Below are positions 36,098 to 47,224 of a DNA stretch of 64,000 nt, one piece after another. Origin of the DNA: Mycteria americana (taxonomy: Eukaryota > Chordata > Aves > Ciconiiformes > Ciconiidae); the NCBI RefSeq assembly GCF_035582795.1, contig NW_027445436.1, positions 6,322,770-6,386,769 of the forward strand, in the 5' to 3' direction. Both the position numbers and the translations under genes were made by a program. The notes beneath the pieces were generated by a model, which was given only the letters and a program-made list of their open reading frames with translations, had not been told where the DNA came from and ran no database searches. Within the stretch, counting starts at the first letter, position 1. Each line of letters begins with the position of its first letter.

Positions 36098-36520
36098 ACA
36101 CAGAATCACAAAATGGTTGAGGTTGGAAGGGACCTCTGGAGGTCTTCTGGTCCAACCCCCCTGCTCAAGCAGGGCCACTGAGAGCCAGTTGCCCAGGACT
36201 ATGTCCAGATGGCTTTTGCATTATCTCCAAGGAGGGAGACTCCACAACCTCTCTGGGCAACCTGCCCCAGTGCTCGGTCACCCTCACAGTAAAGAAGTGT
36301 TTCCTGATGATCAGGCGGAACCTCCTGTGTTTCACTTTGTGCCCATTGCCTCTTGTCCTGTCACTGGGCACCACTGAAAAGAGCCTGGCTCTTGTCTTCT
36401 TTGCACCCTCCCTTCTGATATTTGTACACATTGATGAGATCCCCCCGAGCTTTCTCTTCTCTAGGCTGAACAGCCCCAGATCTCTCTCAGCCTTTCCTCA
36501 TATGTGAGATGCTCCAGTAT
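36098..36520 (-). mobile_element. CR1 LINE 3' end
   Basis: From CACAGAATCACAAAATGGTT to AGATGCTCCAGTATA this is a reversed CR1 3' end of the type that reads [14 protein letters not shown] on the minus strand (frame 36431-36165). 5'-truncated, no full frame. Confidence 0.85.
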
Positions 36521-37329
36521 ATGCCGAGCAGTACAGGCAGTACTGCTAGCCAGCGGCTTTCTGTTTTCTGTGTGCACATGTGGCAATCCATGTGGGGCTG
36601 CCCTCCCTCTGTTGCTTGTATGCTTTGGTCATAAGCTTTTTAAAGGAGAAGGGGAAAAAAGATAAAGATGAGCGGAGCTCTGCCTGAGCTCAGCGCCAGA
36701 CTCTTGACTGCTGAGACATCTGTCACTGCCACCGCTGGGAGTGGGGGCAAGTAGAGTCTGGGGAAAGAAGGGAGCAAGGCCTGGAAGAGGGATGTGCCCT
36801 AGCATCTCAAGTACTGTATGATGCAGGACAGCTTTCCCCTTCCAGCATGGCCAAGGGATACCCAAGGTGGTTGGTCTGAGACCTGCTGGTGCAGCTGAAT
36901 GCTGGCAATGGGAGTGGGCTGGAAGGAAAAGAAGTGGAGAAAGGAAGGAGAGGGGAGAACAAAACAAGGGGAGAAAAGTTTGTGTGTCTGGTGGGGATGA
37001 GGCCCTCCCCTGCTTGTCACGTTCTGTCCTGTGCAGGAGCTGGTGTTCCAGAAGGCACTGGCCCCCTCTGCTGCCTTGGGATCCGAGCGGACAGAATTGG
37101 TATGGAAGCGGGAAGATGCAGGGCTGGCTGCGAGCTAAGCACTCTTCTTTCTCACCGTGTATAATTTATGCTGGGCCGGTGAGGCCGATGGCAGAGGAGG
37201 AAGGAAGCAACTTTTTCCCTGAGAGAAGCCAGACCAGCGTTAGGGGATAGAGGACTTGCCCCTTCCCTACATAGGGAGAGGGGAAAGCGCACACACACAC
37301 ACAAAGGCGGATCTAATACATGAACAGGC
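36521..37329. other. Upstream flank of the CpG island, no gene recognised
   Basis: G+C rises to the right. No transposon tail is seen. (CA)n of about 8 units lies near 37291-37306. Confidence 0.4.
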
Positions 37330-38194
37330 ACCCGCGGGGAATCACCCCTCTCTTCCGGTCAGGGCCGGGATTGAGAAGTGGACCTTGCCGTCTTGTACGA
37401 GAGGGGCCAAGACGGCAGAGGAAGTCCCTGAGACGGAAGGGCGGGGGGAAGGGACTTCACTGATTCGGATACCCTTTTCTTTCTCTCCCCTGGCGTAGTG
37501 CTGTTATTGTTTCCAGGGCGGAGGCGGGGGAGGGAGAGGTATAATAGCTTTCTATGCTGCCTTTGTTTTCTTTCTTGCACTGAGCTCTAGCCCTTTGAGT
37601 CGTGAGGCACAGCTAATCGCCTCCCCTGCCGAGCTAGCAGGCTCAGCCCCCGCCCAGTGACCCTGAGCCCGTACCGGGGGACAACGAGCGGTGGCAACCA
37701 CCTTGCCCCACCGCTGCTACTTTTCAGGGGAGGGGAGACCGAAAGGAAGTTTGTTGCCGTGTCCACCACCCCTCGTGCGCTGTCTGGGCAGTTGGGACCC
37801 CGTCTGCTGCCAACTGCTTGGGGGCGGGCGGGGGGAAGTGATGCCGATCGCCGCCAACTCGCAACCTTGCGCTGTGCAGCCCGACTCCCGCCTCTTTCCT
37901 TCCGCCTGCCTGCGGAACCACGACCGGGAATCCGCAAAGTCCGGGGAGGACAGCGTTGAAGATCGATCGGATCCCCTTCGCCAGGTGGGAGAAGCGGGTA
38001 GGGGAGTTGGGCTCACCAGCAGATTGGTGGCTCCTTCCGCCGTCTCCCTCCCCCCCCCCCCTCCTGCGCCGTCGCCCCCCGCCTTCTTCTCCTCCTCCCC
38101 CTCCCCCATCGCTGCCGCAGCCGTCGCCTCCCCGCCAGCTCCCTTCCTCCTCCTGGAGCCCCCCCGAATCCACTCCAGCTTCCTCAGCTTCGCC

Positions 38195-38354
38195 ATGAAC
38201 GGGGGCGCCGCTCATTTCCAGCAGCCGCCTCCCCCCACCCTCTGCCAGCAGCCGCCGCCACCCCTACACAGGCCGAGCCTCCCGGAGCAAGGAACTCACA
38301 GCCAGGGCAGAGGCAGACACATCGCCGCCCCGGGCACCAGACCCCCTGTGTCAG
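38195..38354 (+). CDS. First coding exon of an unidentified proline-rich host protein
   Basis: The ATG at 38195 lies in a fair initiation context (GCC before it) and opens a frame of 53 codons plus one base, ending at a strong splice donor CAG|GTAAGC at 38354/38355 (phase 1). The peptide is rich in Pro, Gln and His (starts MNGGAAHFQQPPPP) and looks disordered; no domain is visible. The frame is also open upstream for 168 codons, but that part is CT- and proline-rich and carries no better start, so I treat it as 5' UTR. Position within a CpG island supports a real gene. The next exon is not in the recognisable sequence downstream. I do not recognise the protein, and homology search is needed to name it. 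Confidence 0.55.
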
Positions 38355-38360
38355 GTAAGC
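38355..38360 (+). other. Splice donor GTAAGC
   Basis: CAG|GTAAGC agrees with the vertebrate donor consensus at positions -3 to +5. It ends the only convincing coding exon of the window. Confidence 0.6.
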
Positions 38361-38700
38361 GGTGCGTGTGAGGCGGAGAAGTATTTTGGGGCGGGGAAGG
38401 CTATTCCCCCCCCCCAAGGACTACCCCTTTGTTCATCTTCTCCCTCAAAGGTCCCAGAAGTTGATACCCTCCGCAACACTTCAGTGGAGTTATGCCCGCC
38501 CCGCCGGGTATGTGTCCCCCACGGGAGACACGACGGGTGTCTGGACGCCAGGCGGTAAAACACGCGGGGATGGGGGAGAGACCAGTCGTGGTATCGCCCT
38601 CCATCTCCTTTGGGGTGTCTCTGCCCTCAGAGCTTGTGACCTTCTTGAGTGGTCGCCTCGCGGCCCGGAGGATGCTGAGTCCCCGGGGGTGACATGAGAG

Positions 38701-41385
38701 CAGCAGCGCACACGGGGGACATCGGGGCTCCCGGAAAAGGGACTGAGCAAAAACTCTGCTAGGGTTATACCAAAACAAATAAACTCCTTGGGCCTCTTGT
38801 TCAAGTTTTGTACCTCCTGGCGAACAGATGAAACTTTGGAGTGTATCGGGGGGAAAGAGAAACAGACTCACCAAGACCGGGGGTTTGTGGAGTCTTCAGG
38901 ACTGTGTTGAGAAGCCATTTCCTTTTCTGCGTATTTTCTTGTATTTCTGGTTTTGGAATCGTTGAGTGGACTGGACTGCTGGAGAAAGTTTCTGAACTCT
39001 CTTGCTCCGTGTGGCTCAGAGGGGTGCATGGGTCTTGCCACAGAGTCCGAGTTGGGTGTTAGGATAGAAGCATTTAAAGTTATTCCATCCTTTGAGACCT
39101 TTCAGATATATATATATTTTCTTAGCATTAGATGTGGCATTACAAATTATGCTGATGGAGAAGAAATGCTGTAATTAAATTTGAGAGGGCACATTTCTTC
39201 TTAGTATAATCATTGCTAATATGATATCTGTGCTGTCTTTGTATTTCCTAGCCTGTTGGTATAATGTTGGTTTTTTCTAATTTGAGATTACTGGTTTTTT
39301 ACTGTGCCTTTAAATATGTCTCTACTATCATATAAACTTTTGTTGTATTCTGAATAATACCAGGGCTGTGTAACTTTGATTGTAGTTACTCTGTTTAGCT
39401 GATCCTCCAAAATATTATGTGAGATTCAGTGATTGTCTATGGTTAGTTCTGATCTCTTTGGTAAAGAAACAGCCCCCTAATACAGCTAATCTGTTGATAA
39501 ATGTAGTAGATAGCATAAGTGTATGGGTGATGTACTCTTACTTAATTTCCTTAATGAGTAGCTGGCTGCTTGCCTTCTTACTGTCCTTTGGCTTTATTGG
39601 TACTGGAAAGTGAACTGACACACTTTTGTAAGCATCAAGTGTTTGATTTTTAGAATATTTATTTTGTGGGGAAACTTGCAGCCCTTCAGGAGTGGCATTC
39701 GGTTCCAAAATTACATGCTTATATAAATCCAAAGCAGCCCCTAGCTGGTTGACTACTTTTTTCCTTTACTGTCAGCGTCTTTTGAAACTATTATTAAGAC
39801 TGATATGGCTTCTTAAATTCTTGTATATGTTGGTAACTCCAAAATGCTGGGAAAACATCATTTTATGGAAACCCTATCTTTCTTCCTAATAATCTCTGTA
39901 TATTGGCCATTTGACACCTGACTTTTTAAGTGTCAGGTCCATTTCCTGTTAAAAATGGTTACATGACAATATATCCCTCTGAGGAACAGCTTTTGACCAC
40001 TCAATTCACTTTTATTTTGGAGCTATGATGTTTTCAAGACTGATGCCCTAACACTTAAGTTTATGTGTTTATTTTTAAACGTGGGAGTTCTCTTCTAGAC
40101 TGCATTGGGATTTCCCACATGATTAAATTTTAAACACAACTGTGCTTTCAGGATTGGGGTCTTAGATGTTTTTTCACCATTGTTTGCATATGGCAATAAG
40201 AACTATTGTATATATAATATATTAAAACCCTATATCTATAACTATATAACTACATAACTACATATAATAACTATATCTATAACATAGGTTTTATATATAT
40301 GAAGTCAGTAATTATGCATTGGTGCAGGGAGCACAGCAAACAATGAGAGATCATTCTTTGGGATTGGAGTGTGGAGAAATAGACTAATTAGTCCTTTCCT
40401 AGAATATATTTGTAACTGTGCTTATGTCTTGGGGAGTTACTTAGATGACTTATGGAAGTCTGTAGTATGGATGTTTACACTGTTAGAAATCTTACTCTAA
40501 AATTAGATATATTTTATACACAACAGGGTTCACCACTTTCCCTTGGAACTTGTGGTTGGAAATGTTTTAAAGGAATACCATGTTAAAAATTTAGAAAGAA
40601 TTTTAATTTTTACATTTGAATTGGTTTATATATTGCAGAAATATCTGTGTATGTGTATTGGAGAGATCACTTCTTATATAGCTATCTCTCCTCCCCAATT
40701 ATGTGGGCTTTTCACAAAAGATGATATTTGACAGAAAAAAAAATCTTCTCCAGATATAAGTGATCTCAGGAAGGGAAGTTTTACTTGACAAAAGATCATT
40801 TCAATTCTGCTGTTTAGAAATTGGACATTCTTGGTGTAGTTGAACAGCTCAGGTTGAAGTCTGATCCCAAATCCTCTCCTAGCTCTCCCACACTTCTGAT
40901 AATCTCATAATAAAATTGACTTAGTGTATTACTGTGAAAGAAAAGGTTTTACATTGCCTGTGACTTGGAAACTCTTAGGTACAGTAAAGAAATAGAACCT
41001 TTATTGCTTGTTCAGTTCATCACAGTCCTGGTAACTGTGTACCAAGATCTTGCTATTAGATTAGGGGGAATTTACTTTCTTTCTTGTCTTTTGTCTGAAA
41101 AGGGATGGAGCTTTGGAGGGTTGTTCAAAAGTTTTGGTCTTCATTAACACAGATCCTGTGCTAAACATTCAGTTTTTGAGCAATCTCTGTTAGAGATTAT
41201 GTTGCAGTCAGAAAAGCTTGTTTGCAACTATAGCACTTGAAACAGTTAGGACCAGTTTGTTCAAAGAGTTTAGCTCCTCTGGGTACCAAAATTAAATGGT
41301 TAGGTTTTACAATGTGTTCGGATCCTCATAGCAGATGAACGTTCATTGTTAGTTATAATTTCAAACTAGAACAAGTCTAATTAGA
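38701..41385 (+). other. Probable first intron of the CpG-island gene
   Basis: AT-rich, free of recognisable transposons until 41386, with no convincing acceptor-exon pair. A TA-rich degenerate array (ATATCTATAAC-type units) lies near 40205-40305. Confidence 0.4.
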
Positions 41386-41600
41386 TCAGGTTGTTCAGGG
41401 CCTTGAACACCTCCAAGGATGGAGATACTACAACCTCTTTGGGCAACCTGTTCCAGTATTTGACCACCTTCATGGTAAAATTTTTTTTCCTAATTGGAAC
41501 TTACCATGTTCCAACTTGTGTCCATTGCCTGTCTTCCTATTGCTGTGCACCTCCAAGAAGAGACTGACTCCATCTTCTCTGTATCCTCCAATCAGGTAGT
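41386..41600 (-). mobile_element. CR1 3'-region fragment
   Basis: Plus-strand text (GATCAGGTTGTTCAGGGCCT; GGGCAACCTGTTCCAGTATT) matches the complement of the CR1 3' end. Diverged, lacking the octamer tail. Confidence 0.75.
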
Positions 41601-41603
41601 TGT

Positions 41604-41848
41604 GGGGACACACAGACACTCACGTACACACACACAGAGGAGGACACTTGTGCACACCATCACACAGATGTATACAGACACAGACAGATGGAGATGCACA
41701 CACACAGAGGAGGACACTCATGCACATGTACACATGGAGGGAAATGTGCTCACACAGGGAGACACTTGTGCACACAAACACAGGAAGAGTTGCACATGCA
41801 CACAGGAGACGTATGTGCATACAGGGAGATACACGCAAACAGAATAAC
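41604..41848. repeat. Degenerate CA/GAGACA minisatellite, block 1
   Basis: Imperfect units of roughly 20-30 bases such as ACACAGAGGAGGACAC and GGGAGACACTTGTGCACA. Frames across it on both strands are open because of base composition and are not genes. Confidence 0.85.
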
Positions 41849-41849
41849 A

Positions 41850-42571
41850 ACTTCAGGCAACTTAAAGAAGCCTCAGGTCTGCAGGCCCTGGTTATTATGG
41901 GGGACTTCAGTTGAAGTCCCTGATATTTGTTGGGAAAGCAACACAGTGGTGAACAAGCATTCTAAGAGATTTCTTGAATGCATTGAGGACAACTTCCTAA
42001 TGCAATTGCTGGATGTGCCGACTAGGAGTGGTGCTCTTCTGGACCTACTGCTTACAAATAAGGAAGATTTGTTTGGAGATGTGACTGTCAATGGCATCCT
42101 TGGCTGCAGTGACCATAAGATCACAGAGTTTGAGATCCTAATGGGCATGAGGAAGACAAGTAGCAGAATAAAGACCTTGGACTTCAGAAGAGCTGATTTC
42201 AACTTGTTTAGGGAACCGTTATGAGGGAACCCATGGAAGTCTGCTTTGGAGGGCAAAGGAGCTCAGGAGTCCTGGGAGATTTTCAGAGTTCAGATTTTCA
42301 GAGTTCAGCCTCCTCAAAGCACAAGAGCAGTCCATCCTCCTAAGCAGGAAAAGGAGTAGACATAATAAGAAACCAGCCTTGTTAAACAGTGAGCTACTGA
42401 GAGAGCTCAAATGCAAAAAAGGAAGCATATGAGAGATGGAAAAGGGGACAGACTCCCAAAGAATATAGAAATATTGCTTGGGCATGCAGAGATGCAGTTA
42501 GGAAGACAAAAGCTCAGCTGGAGCTCAAACTGGCAAGAGATGTCAAGAATAACAAGAAAGGCTTCTATAGG
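41850..42571 (+). mobile_element. CR1 LINE fragment, endonuclease end and linker
   Basis: The frame 41688-42224 enters CR1 at about 41850. CR1-type residues are SKRFLECIEDNFLMQLLD, GALLDLLLTNKEDL and CSDHKITEFEIL, the C-terminal part of the endonuclease with its SDH motif. A one-base shift lies near 41900. It ends in the linker (GGCTTCTATAGGTATGTT) and is bounded by minisatellite on both sides. The RT and the 3' tail are missing. Confidence 0.8.
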
Positions 42572-42654
42572 TATGTTTGTAGCAAGCAAGCATGTATGCA
42601 TGAATGTTTCTCTCTGCACACATATGTGCATGTGTGTCTCCCTCTCATAAAAAA

Positions 42655-42917
42655 GTCTAGGTTGGAAGGGACCTCTGGAGATCATCTGGTCCAACCTTCT
42701 GTTAAAAGCAGGGTCTTAGATTAGGTTATCCAGAACCCTGTCAAGCTGTCTTGACTATTTCCAGCTCAGCAGTTTAGCTAGTTTTCTACCCATCTTGTGG
42801 TCCATCTATCCAGTCCATATCTTACCAACTTGCCAACAAGGATGGGGTGGGAGACCATGTCAAACACCTTGCTAAATTCGAGGTAGATGATATCTGCTAC
42901 TCTCCCTGTATCCACTG
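42655..42917 (-). mobile_element. CR1 fragment with internal deletion
   Basis: Starts with the reversed CR1 3' end (GGTTGGAAGGGACCTCTGGA), then jumps to RT-region sequence (GTCAAACACCTTGCTAAATT). It stops at minisatellite block 2. Confidence 0.75.
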
Positions 42918-43716
42918 AGCAAATGCACATACAATAGGAGAGGAGGACACTCATGCAACATGCAAAGGGAGAAACATGCCCTCACACATACAGACATAGG
43001 CACTTGTGCATGCATGCTCACAGAGGCTGACACAGGGAGACACCTGTATACAGAGACACACAAAGGGAGACACACATGCGACAGAGGGAGAAACTAGCAT
43101 GCACCCACACAGAGGGAGACACATGGACACGTGCACAGACACAGATGGAGGTGCTCACACACACAGAGGGACAGATGTGTGCACACACAGAGACACTTAG
43201 ATTCATACAGACATAGAAGGAGATGCCGCCCCCCCCCCCCCCCCCCCCCCCCCATGCACACAGAGAGGATGCTGATGTACATGGACACAGAGGGAGATGC
43301 ACACACTCAGAGGGGGAGATGTGCACACACAGAGCATGCACACAGAGGGAGACATGGATGCACGCATACACAGGGAGATGCACATGCAGAAGGAGATGCA
43401 CACAGACACAGGGAGACAGATACATGCACACAGACAGGAAGACAGGGAGATGTGTGCACACAGAGGGAGGCATGCACATAAACATACAGGGAGATAGTCA
43501 TGAGTGTATGCACGTGGACATGGAGATACTTGTGCGTGCACACACATGCACATTGGTAGATACTGATGCACGCTCACACACAGGGAGACATGCATGTGCA
43601 CACCCCCACAGAAGGAGACACTCGGATGCATACGTATACACATACACAGATGCACAGAGGAAGACACACACACGTGCACACACACAGCTGGAGATGCACA
43701 CACACATATACCATCA
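42918..43716. repeat. Degenerate CA/GAGACA minisatellite, block 2
   Basis: Same unit type as 41604-41848, about 0.8 kb, with a run of 25 C at 43229-43253. The plus strand is poor in T, which leaves long open frames on both strands (for example 155 codons at 43485-43018, minus). These are low-complexity artefacts. Confidence 0.9.
43229..43253. repeat. Poly-C tract, 25 bases
   Basis: Uninterrupted C run inside the minisatellite. It can form i-motif or G-quadruplex structures and its length is prone to sequencing error. Confidence 0.95.
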
Positions 43717-43739
43717 TCTCTTCCCCTGTCCTGATTTTT

Positions 43740-44820
43740 CTGTTGGTGTCAGTGTATAAACACTACTGAAAATGCCCTGGATTTGCCTGTATGCAGTTGA
43801 AAGGCAATTCAGGCCTAACATCTTGTAGTTTTTATGGTGAGGATATGTCTGGTAATCCTGTCTCAGTTAAAATTGACTGATAACAGACATGATAATGATA
43901 ACTCGGTGTACAGGACAGTCTCAATTCAGTGAAATGCAATGACATGCAGCAAAATGTAGCTGTCCTGTGTCTAAAAGCAACAATGCAAACATAGTTAACT
44001 GACTTGAATTCAAGATTAAAAACTCTTCAGTTGCTCTTTGTAGTTGAATAGATATATTTTTTTAGCTCAGTCCATGTCCTAACATTTCCCTTCTATGTCT
44101 GCATTATTTTTCCATATTGGAAATGGTTCTACAACACACGTTTTCATGCCTATCTTAAAGTAGCATCACAGACACTCAAAAATGTGTTGTTTGTGCTGTG
44201 GGCTATTTCATTCCAGGATAAAATTACTTAAAACATATTGCCTGCTTCTTTTCTTGTATTCTTCCTGCTTTATGTGGGGGTTGTGCTTTGGGACAGCTGG
44301 GGAGACCAAAATTTTATGTCAGAAGTTTTATTTATATGGTGTTAAAAAGAATGATTGCTTTGTCACTGAAAGGAAAGAATAATGCTTTATCAGGGTACTA
44401 ATAAGCGTGACTGTGAACATACAAACCCTTGGAAAATCTGAGCTAGTTTTTTAAAAAAAAAAAGCTTTTGCTCTTCTTTTCATGCTGCTTATACCCCCTT
44501 TTCTTCACCCTCAATGTTACCTTAGCAAAATGAAACCTGCATGCACACATAATCTTTTTAACCTATGTTGTCTGAGAAAAAGGTTTTAAATCTTTTTTTT
44601 CCTCAAGATTCTTGCACTTGAAAACATCTCATCAGATCTTCTTATATGGTATCTGCTTCATATCAGAAGTTCAGATACAACGATGTCAGCTAAACATAGA
44701 ATTGAAAACCTGAATGAGATGCAAGATATAGGGGATAGCCACAGATCTGAGTCTGGACATCCTGTCCTATCCCTCAGCAAGGTGTTCATCTGGCAATAGT
44801 TAGTGGCAGCAACCATCCCA
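43740..44820. other. No gene recognised; AT-rich DNA
   Basis: No transposon tail and no convincing exon. Confidence 0.4.
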
Positions 44821-45144
44821 AACCACATGCTGGTCAGAAGCCTGACTGGGGAAGGATTAGGAATGTTTTCAGTGTGACTCTAAGGAGATGATTTGGAATG
44901 TCTTACTTGGAAGAGAGGAGAGAAGGATGATGCTGCAAAACCATGGAGGGATGCTCTGACTACACTCTCTCCTCTTCAAACAAGAATGCAAAATGTCAGG
45001 GAGTGTCTTAAAAATTTTCTAGTGAATCTCCCTTCATGTGAATATGCTGATGTCAAGGTGCTGCTTTCCTCCCACTTTTGTTTATCTGTTGCTTTTTTCT
45101 TTAGATGCCTTTTGGTTGAACTCTCTTATGCTTGTTCTACAGTA
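44821..45144. repeat. 324-bp segment, identical to 50493-50816 (copy 1)
   Basis: Line-by-line comparison shows no difference between 44821-45144 and 50493-50816, in the same orientation. An 84-codon frame (starting MECLTWKRGEKDD) is shared only because the DNA is identical, and no known protein is recognised. The right end enters T- and TG-rich sequence that differs between copies. It may be a U3 part of an LTR family (LTR-D), or a recent local duplication. Confidence 0.9.
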
Positions 45145-45194
45145 GTGTTTTTTTTTCTCTGCGTGTGTGTAAAGTACAGTAAAAATCTATTTGG

Positions 45195-45428
45195 TTGTTA
45201 GAGCTACCTGGTTGTTAGAGCTGCCTGCAGGCTCCTCTGCTACAATCAGTCAGCTAAGTTTATCCTGTGACCAAGGTATATGTGCAGCACAACACAGGCC
45301 TGAAGGCCAAGCTGTATGTGCAGCATAGCGCAGCACAGCACAATACAGTCCTGGGCCTACTCAGGTTAACAGTTACGTGGATCACTAACTCCTCAATGTA
45401 CAGTAGTCTTCTGGTCAGGATCACTACA
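45195..45428 (-). repeat. LTR-D type segment
   Basis: Matches 28740-28979 and ends GGATCACTACA. At 45429-45430 it abuts a CR1 that is cut short, consistent with an LTR inserted in that CR1. Confidence 0.55.
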
Positions 45429-45429
45429 G

Positions 45430-47165
45430 GTGCGTTATATCTCCTCATCCAGGTCACTGAGAAAGATATTAAATAAGGATAGGTCCCAGGATAGACCCCT
45501 GAGGAACTCTACTTATAACCAACCTCCAGGTAGAGTATGAACTATTAACCACTACTCTTTGAGCTTGACAATCCAGCAACTTTCTCACCCATCTAGTAGT
45601 CCACTCACCTAGATCACAACATCCCAACTTAGATAAGTGGATGCTGTGGGAGACCATGTCAAAAGTCTTGCTAAAGTCAGTGTAGACAACATCTGTGGCT
45701 CTCCCCTTGACTACAATGCCAGCTATTTCATTATAGAAGGTAATCAGGTTGGTCAAGCATGATTTACCCTTGGTAAATCCATGTTTGCTATTCCTAATCA
45801 CCTTCTCCTTCATGTGCCCAGAAATGTGTTCCAAGAGGACTCATTCCATGATTTTCCCAGGGACTGAAGTGAGGCTGACCAGCCTGTAGTTTCCCAGATT
45901 GTCCTTCTTGCCCTTTTTGAAGATGGATGAACATATACCTTTCTCTAGTTGTCAGGAACCTCCCCTGATCTCCATGACCTTTCAAGGATGATTGAGAACA
46001 GTCTCATAATTATATCAGCCAGTTTTCTCAGCACCCCTGGATGTATCCCATCGGGTCCCATGGACTTAAATAGACTGAGATTTCTCAAGAGATCCCTGAC
46101 TTGGTGGTCTTCCACTTCTGGCAGTTCCTTTCCTTCTTAAACCCTGCCCCTAGGCACGAAGGCCTGTGTAACATTTTTAGTGAAGAAAAGGTAGAAAAGG
46201 TATGAAGTACCTCAGCCTTATTTGCATCTGCTGTCACTAAATCACTTGCCCCTTTCAGCACAGGCCCACATTTTCCTTTTTCATCTGTTTACTGCTAGCA
46301 TAGCAATAGAAACTCTTTCTTTGCCCTTGACATCCCTTGCCAGTTTCAACTCTAGTTGATATTTGCTTTCCAAACACCATCTTTACAGTGGTATGGCAAT
46401 GTTTCTGTATTCCTCCTTTGTAGCTTGTCCTCACTTCTACCTCCTGTATGCTGCCTTTTTGCACTGGAGCTCTGTCATGAGTTCCCTGCTTAGGGAAGTT
46501 AGTCTTCTGATATGTCTTCTCATTTTCCTGAGTATTGGGAAGTCCTGTTTCTTGTGCTTGGAGGAGGTTGTCCTTAAAGACCTGCTAGCTCTCTAGAGCT
46601 CCTTTGCCCTTCAGAGCTGACTCCTACAGGATCTCACCTACCAGTTTCCTGAATAAGCCCAAGTCTGCTCTCCTGAAATGCAAGGTACTCTGCCATTTGC
46701 CTTCTTCACTCCCCTCAGGATCCTGAGCTCCACTATTCCATGGCCACTACAGTCAAGGCTGCCACTGGTTACCACATCCTCAATTAGTTCTTCCTTGTTC
46801 ATGAGGAGCAGATCCAGCTTGGCATCACCCCAGTTGGCCCATCCAGCACCTGTGTTAAAAAGTTATCCCCCCAATGCCCTTCAGAAATCTCCTAGATTGC
46901 TTCTGTCCCACTGTGTTGCCCTTCCAGCAGATGTCAGGAATGTTAACATCTCCCATAAGAACCAGAGTCTGTAATCTGGAGACTTCCTCAATTTGAAAAA
47001 GACTTTGTCTACTTCTTCACACTGATTAGGTGGTATGTAACAAACTCCCACCACGATATCACCCTTAAAGACCTCTCCTTTCTTCCTGACCCACAAGCTC
47101 TGAGCTAGCCTGTCACTCATTCCATAGAAGAGCTCCATACATTCAAGCTGCTTTTTCATGTAAAG
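45430..47165 (-). mobile_element. CR1 LINE, endonuclease to start of RT palm
   Basis: Minus-strand frames: 47399-46881 contains part of the endonuclease (SLWVRKKGEVFKGDIVVG, VCYIPPNQCEEVD), and 45834-45469 the RT start (YTDFSKTFDMVSHS; RVPQGSILGPIL). The linker lies between. The copy stops before the FADD box where LTR-D sequence begins. Frameshifts are frequent. Confidence 0.8.
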
Positions 47166-47224
47166 GCCCCTGGCTTTTTGCCTGCCTTTCTTTCCTGAAT
47201 GGCTTGTATAAAAGCAGCTTTGGG

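Larger units (their letters stand above)
37330..38700 (+). promoter_or_regulatory. CpG island, promoter of the gene starting at 38195
   Basis: G+C and CpG are much higher than anywhere outside repeats. Near the left edge are CTTCCGGTCAGG (ETS-like) and AGGGCGGGGGGAAGG (GC-box-like), and further motifs such as CCAGGGCGGAGGCGGGG near 37515. No TATA box is evident, as usual for such promoters. The coding exon with its donor site lies at the right end. The exact transcription start is not determined. Confidence 0.7.

Noticed and set aside
37691..38194. Upstream extension of the 38195 frame to 226 codons
   Set aside because: The in-frame ATG at 37691 lies in GC- and CT-rich 5' UTR-like sequence with biased low-complexity translation. 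The ATG at 38195 is the better start.
37717..38215. Minus-strand Gly/Glu-rich frames of about 160 codons
   Set aside because: Antisense shadows of the proline-rich CpG-island sequence.
43018..43759. Overlapping open frames of 100-178 codons on both strands
   Set aside because: They lie in a low-complexity CA/GAGACA minisatellite. Openness follows from base composition, and the peptides are Cys/Val/His/Thr repeats without domains.
44893..45201. A 102-codon gene duplicated at 50565-50927
   Set aside because: The shared protein is only a result of 324 bp of identical DNA. There is no domain, no promoter and the frame ends in a T-rich run.
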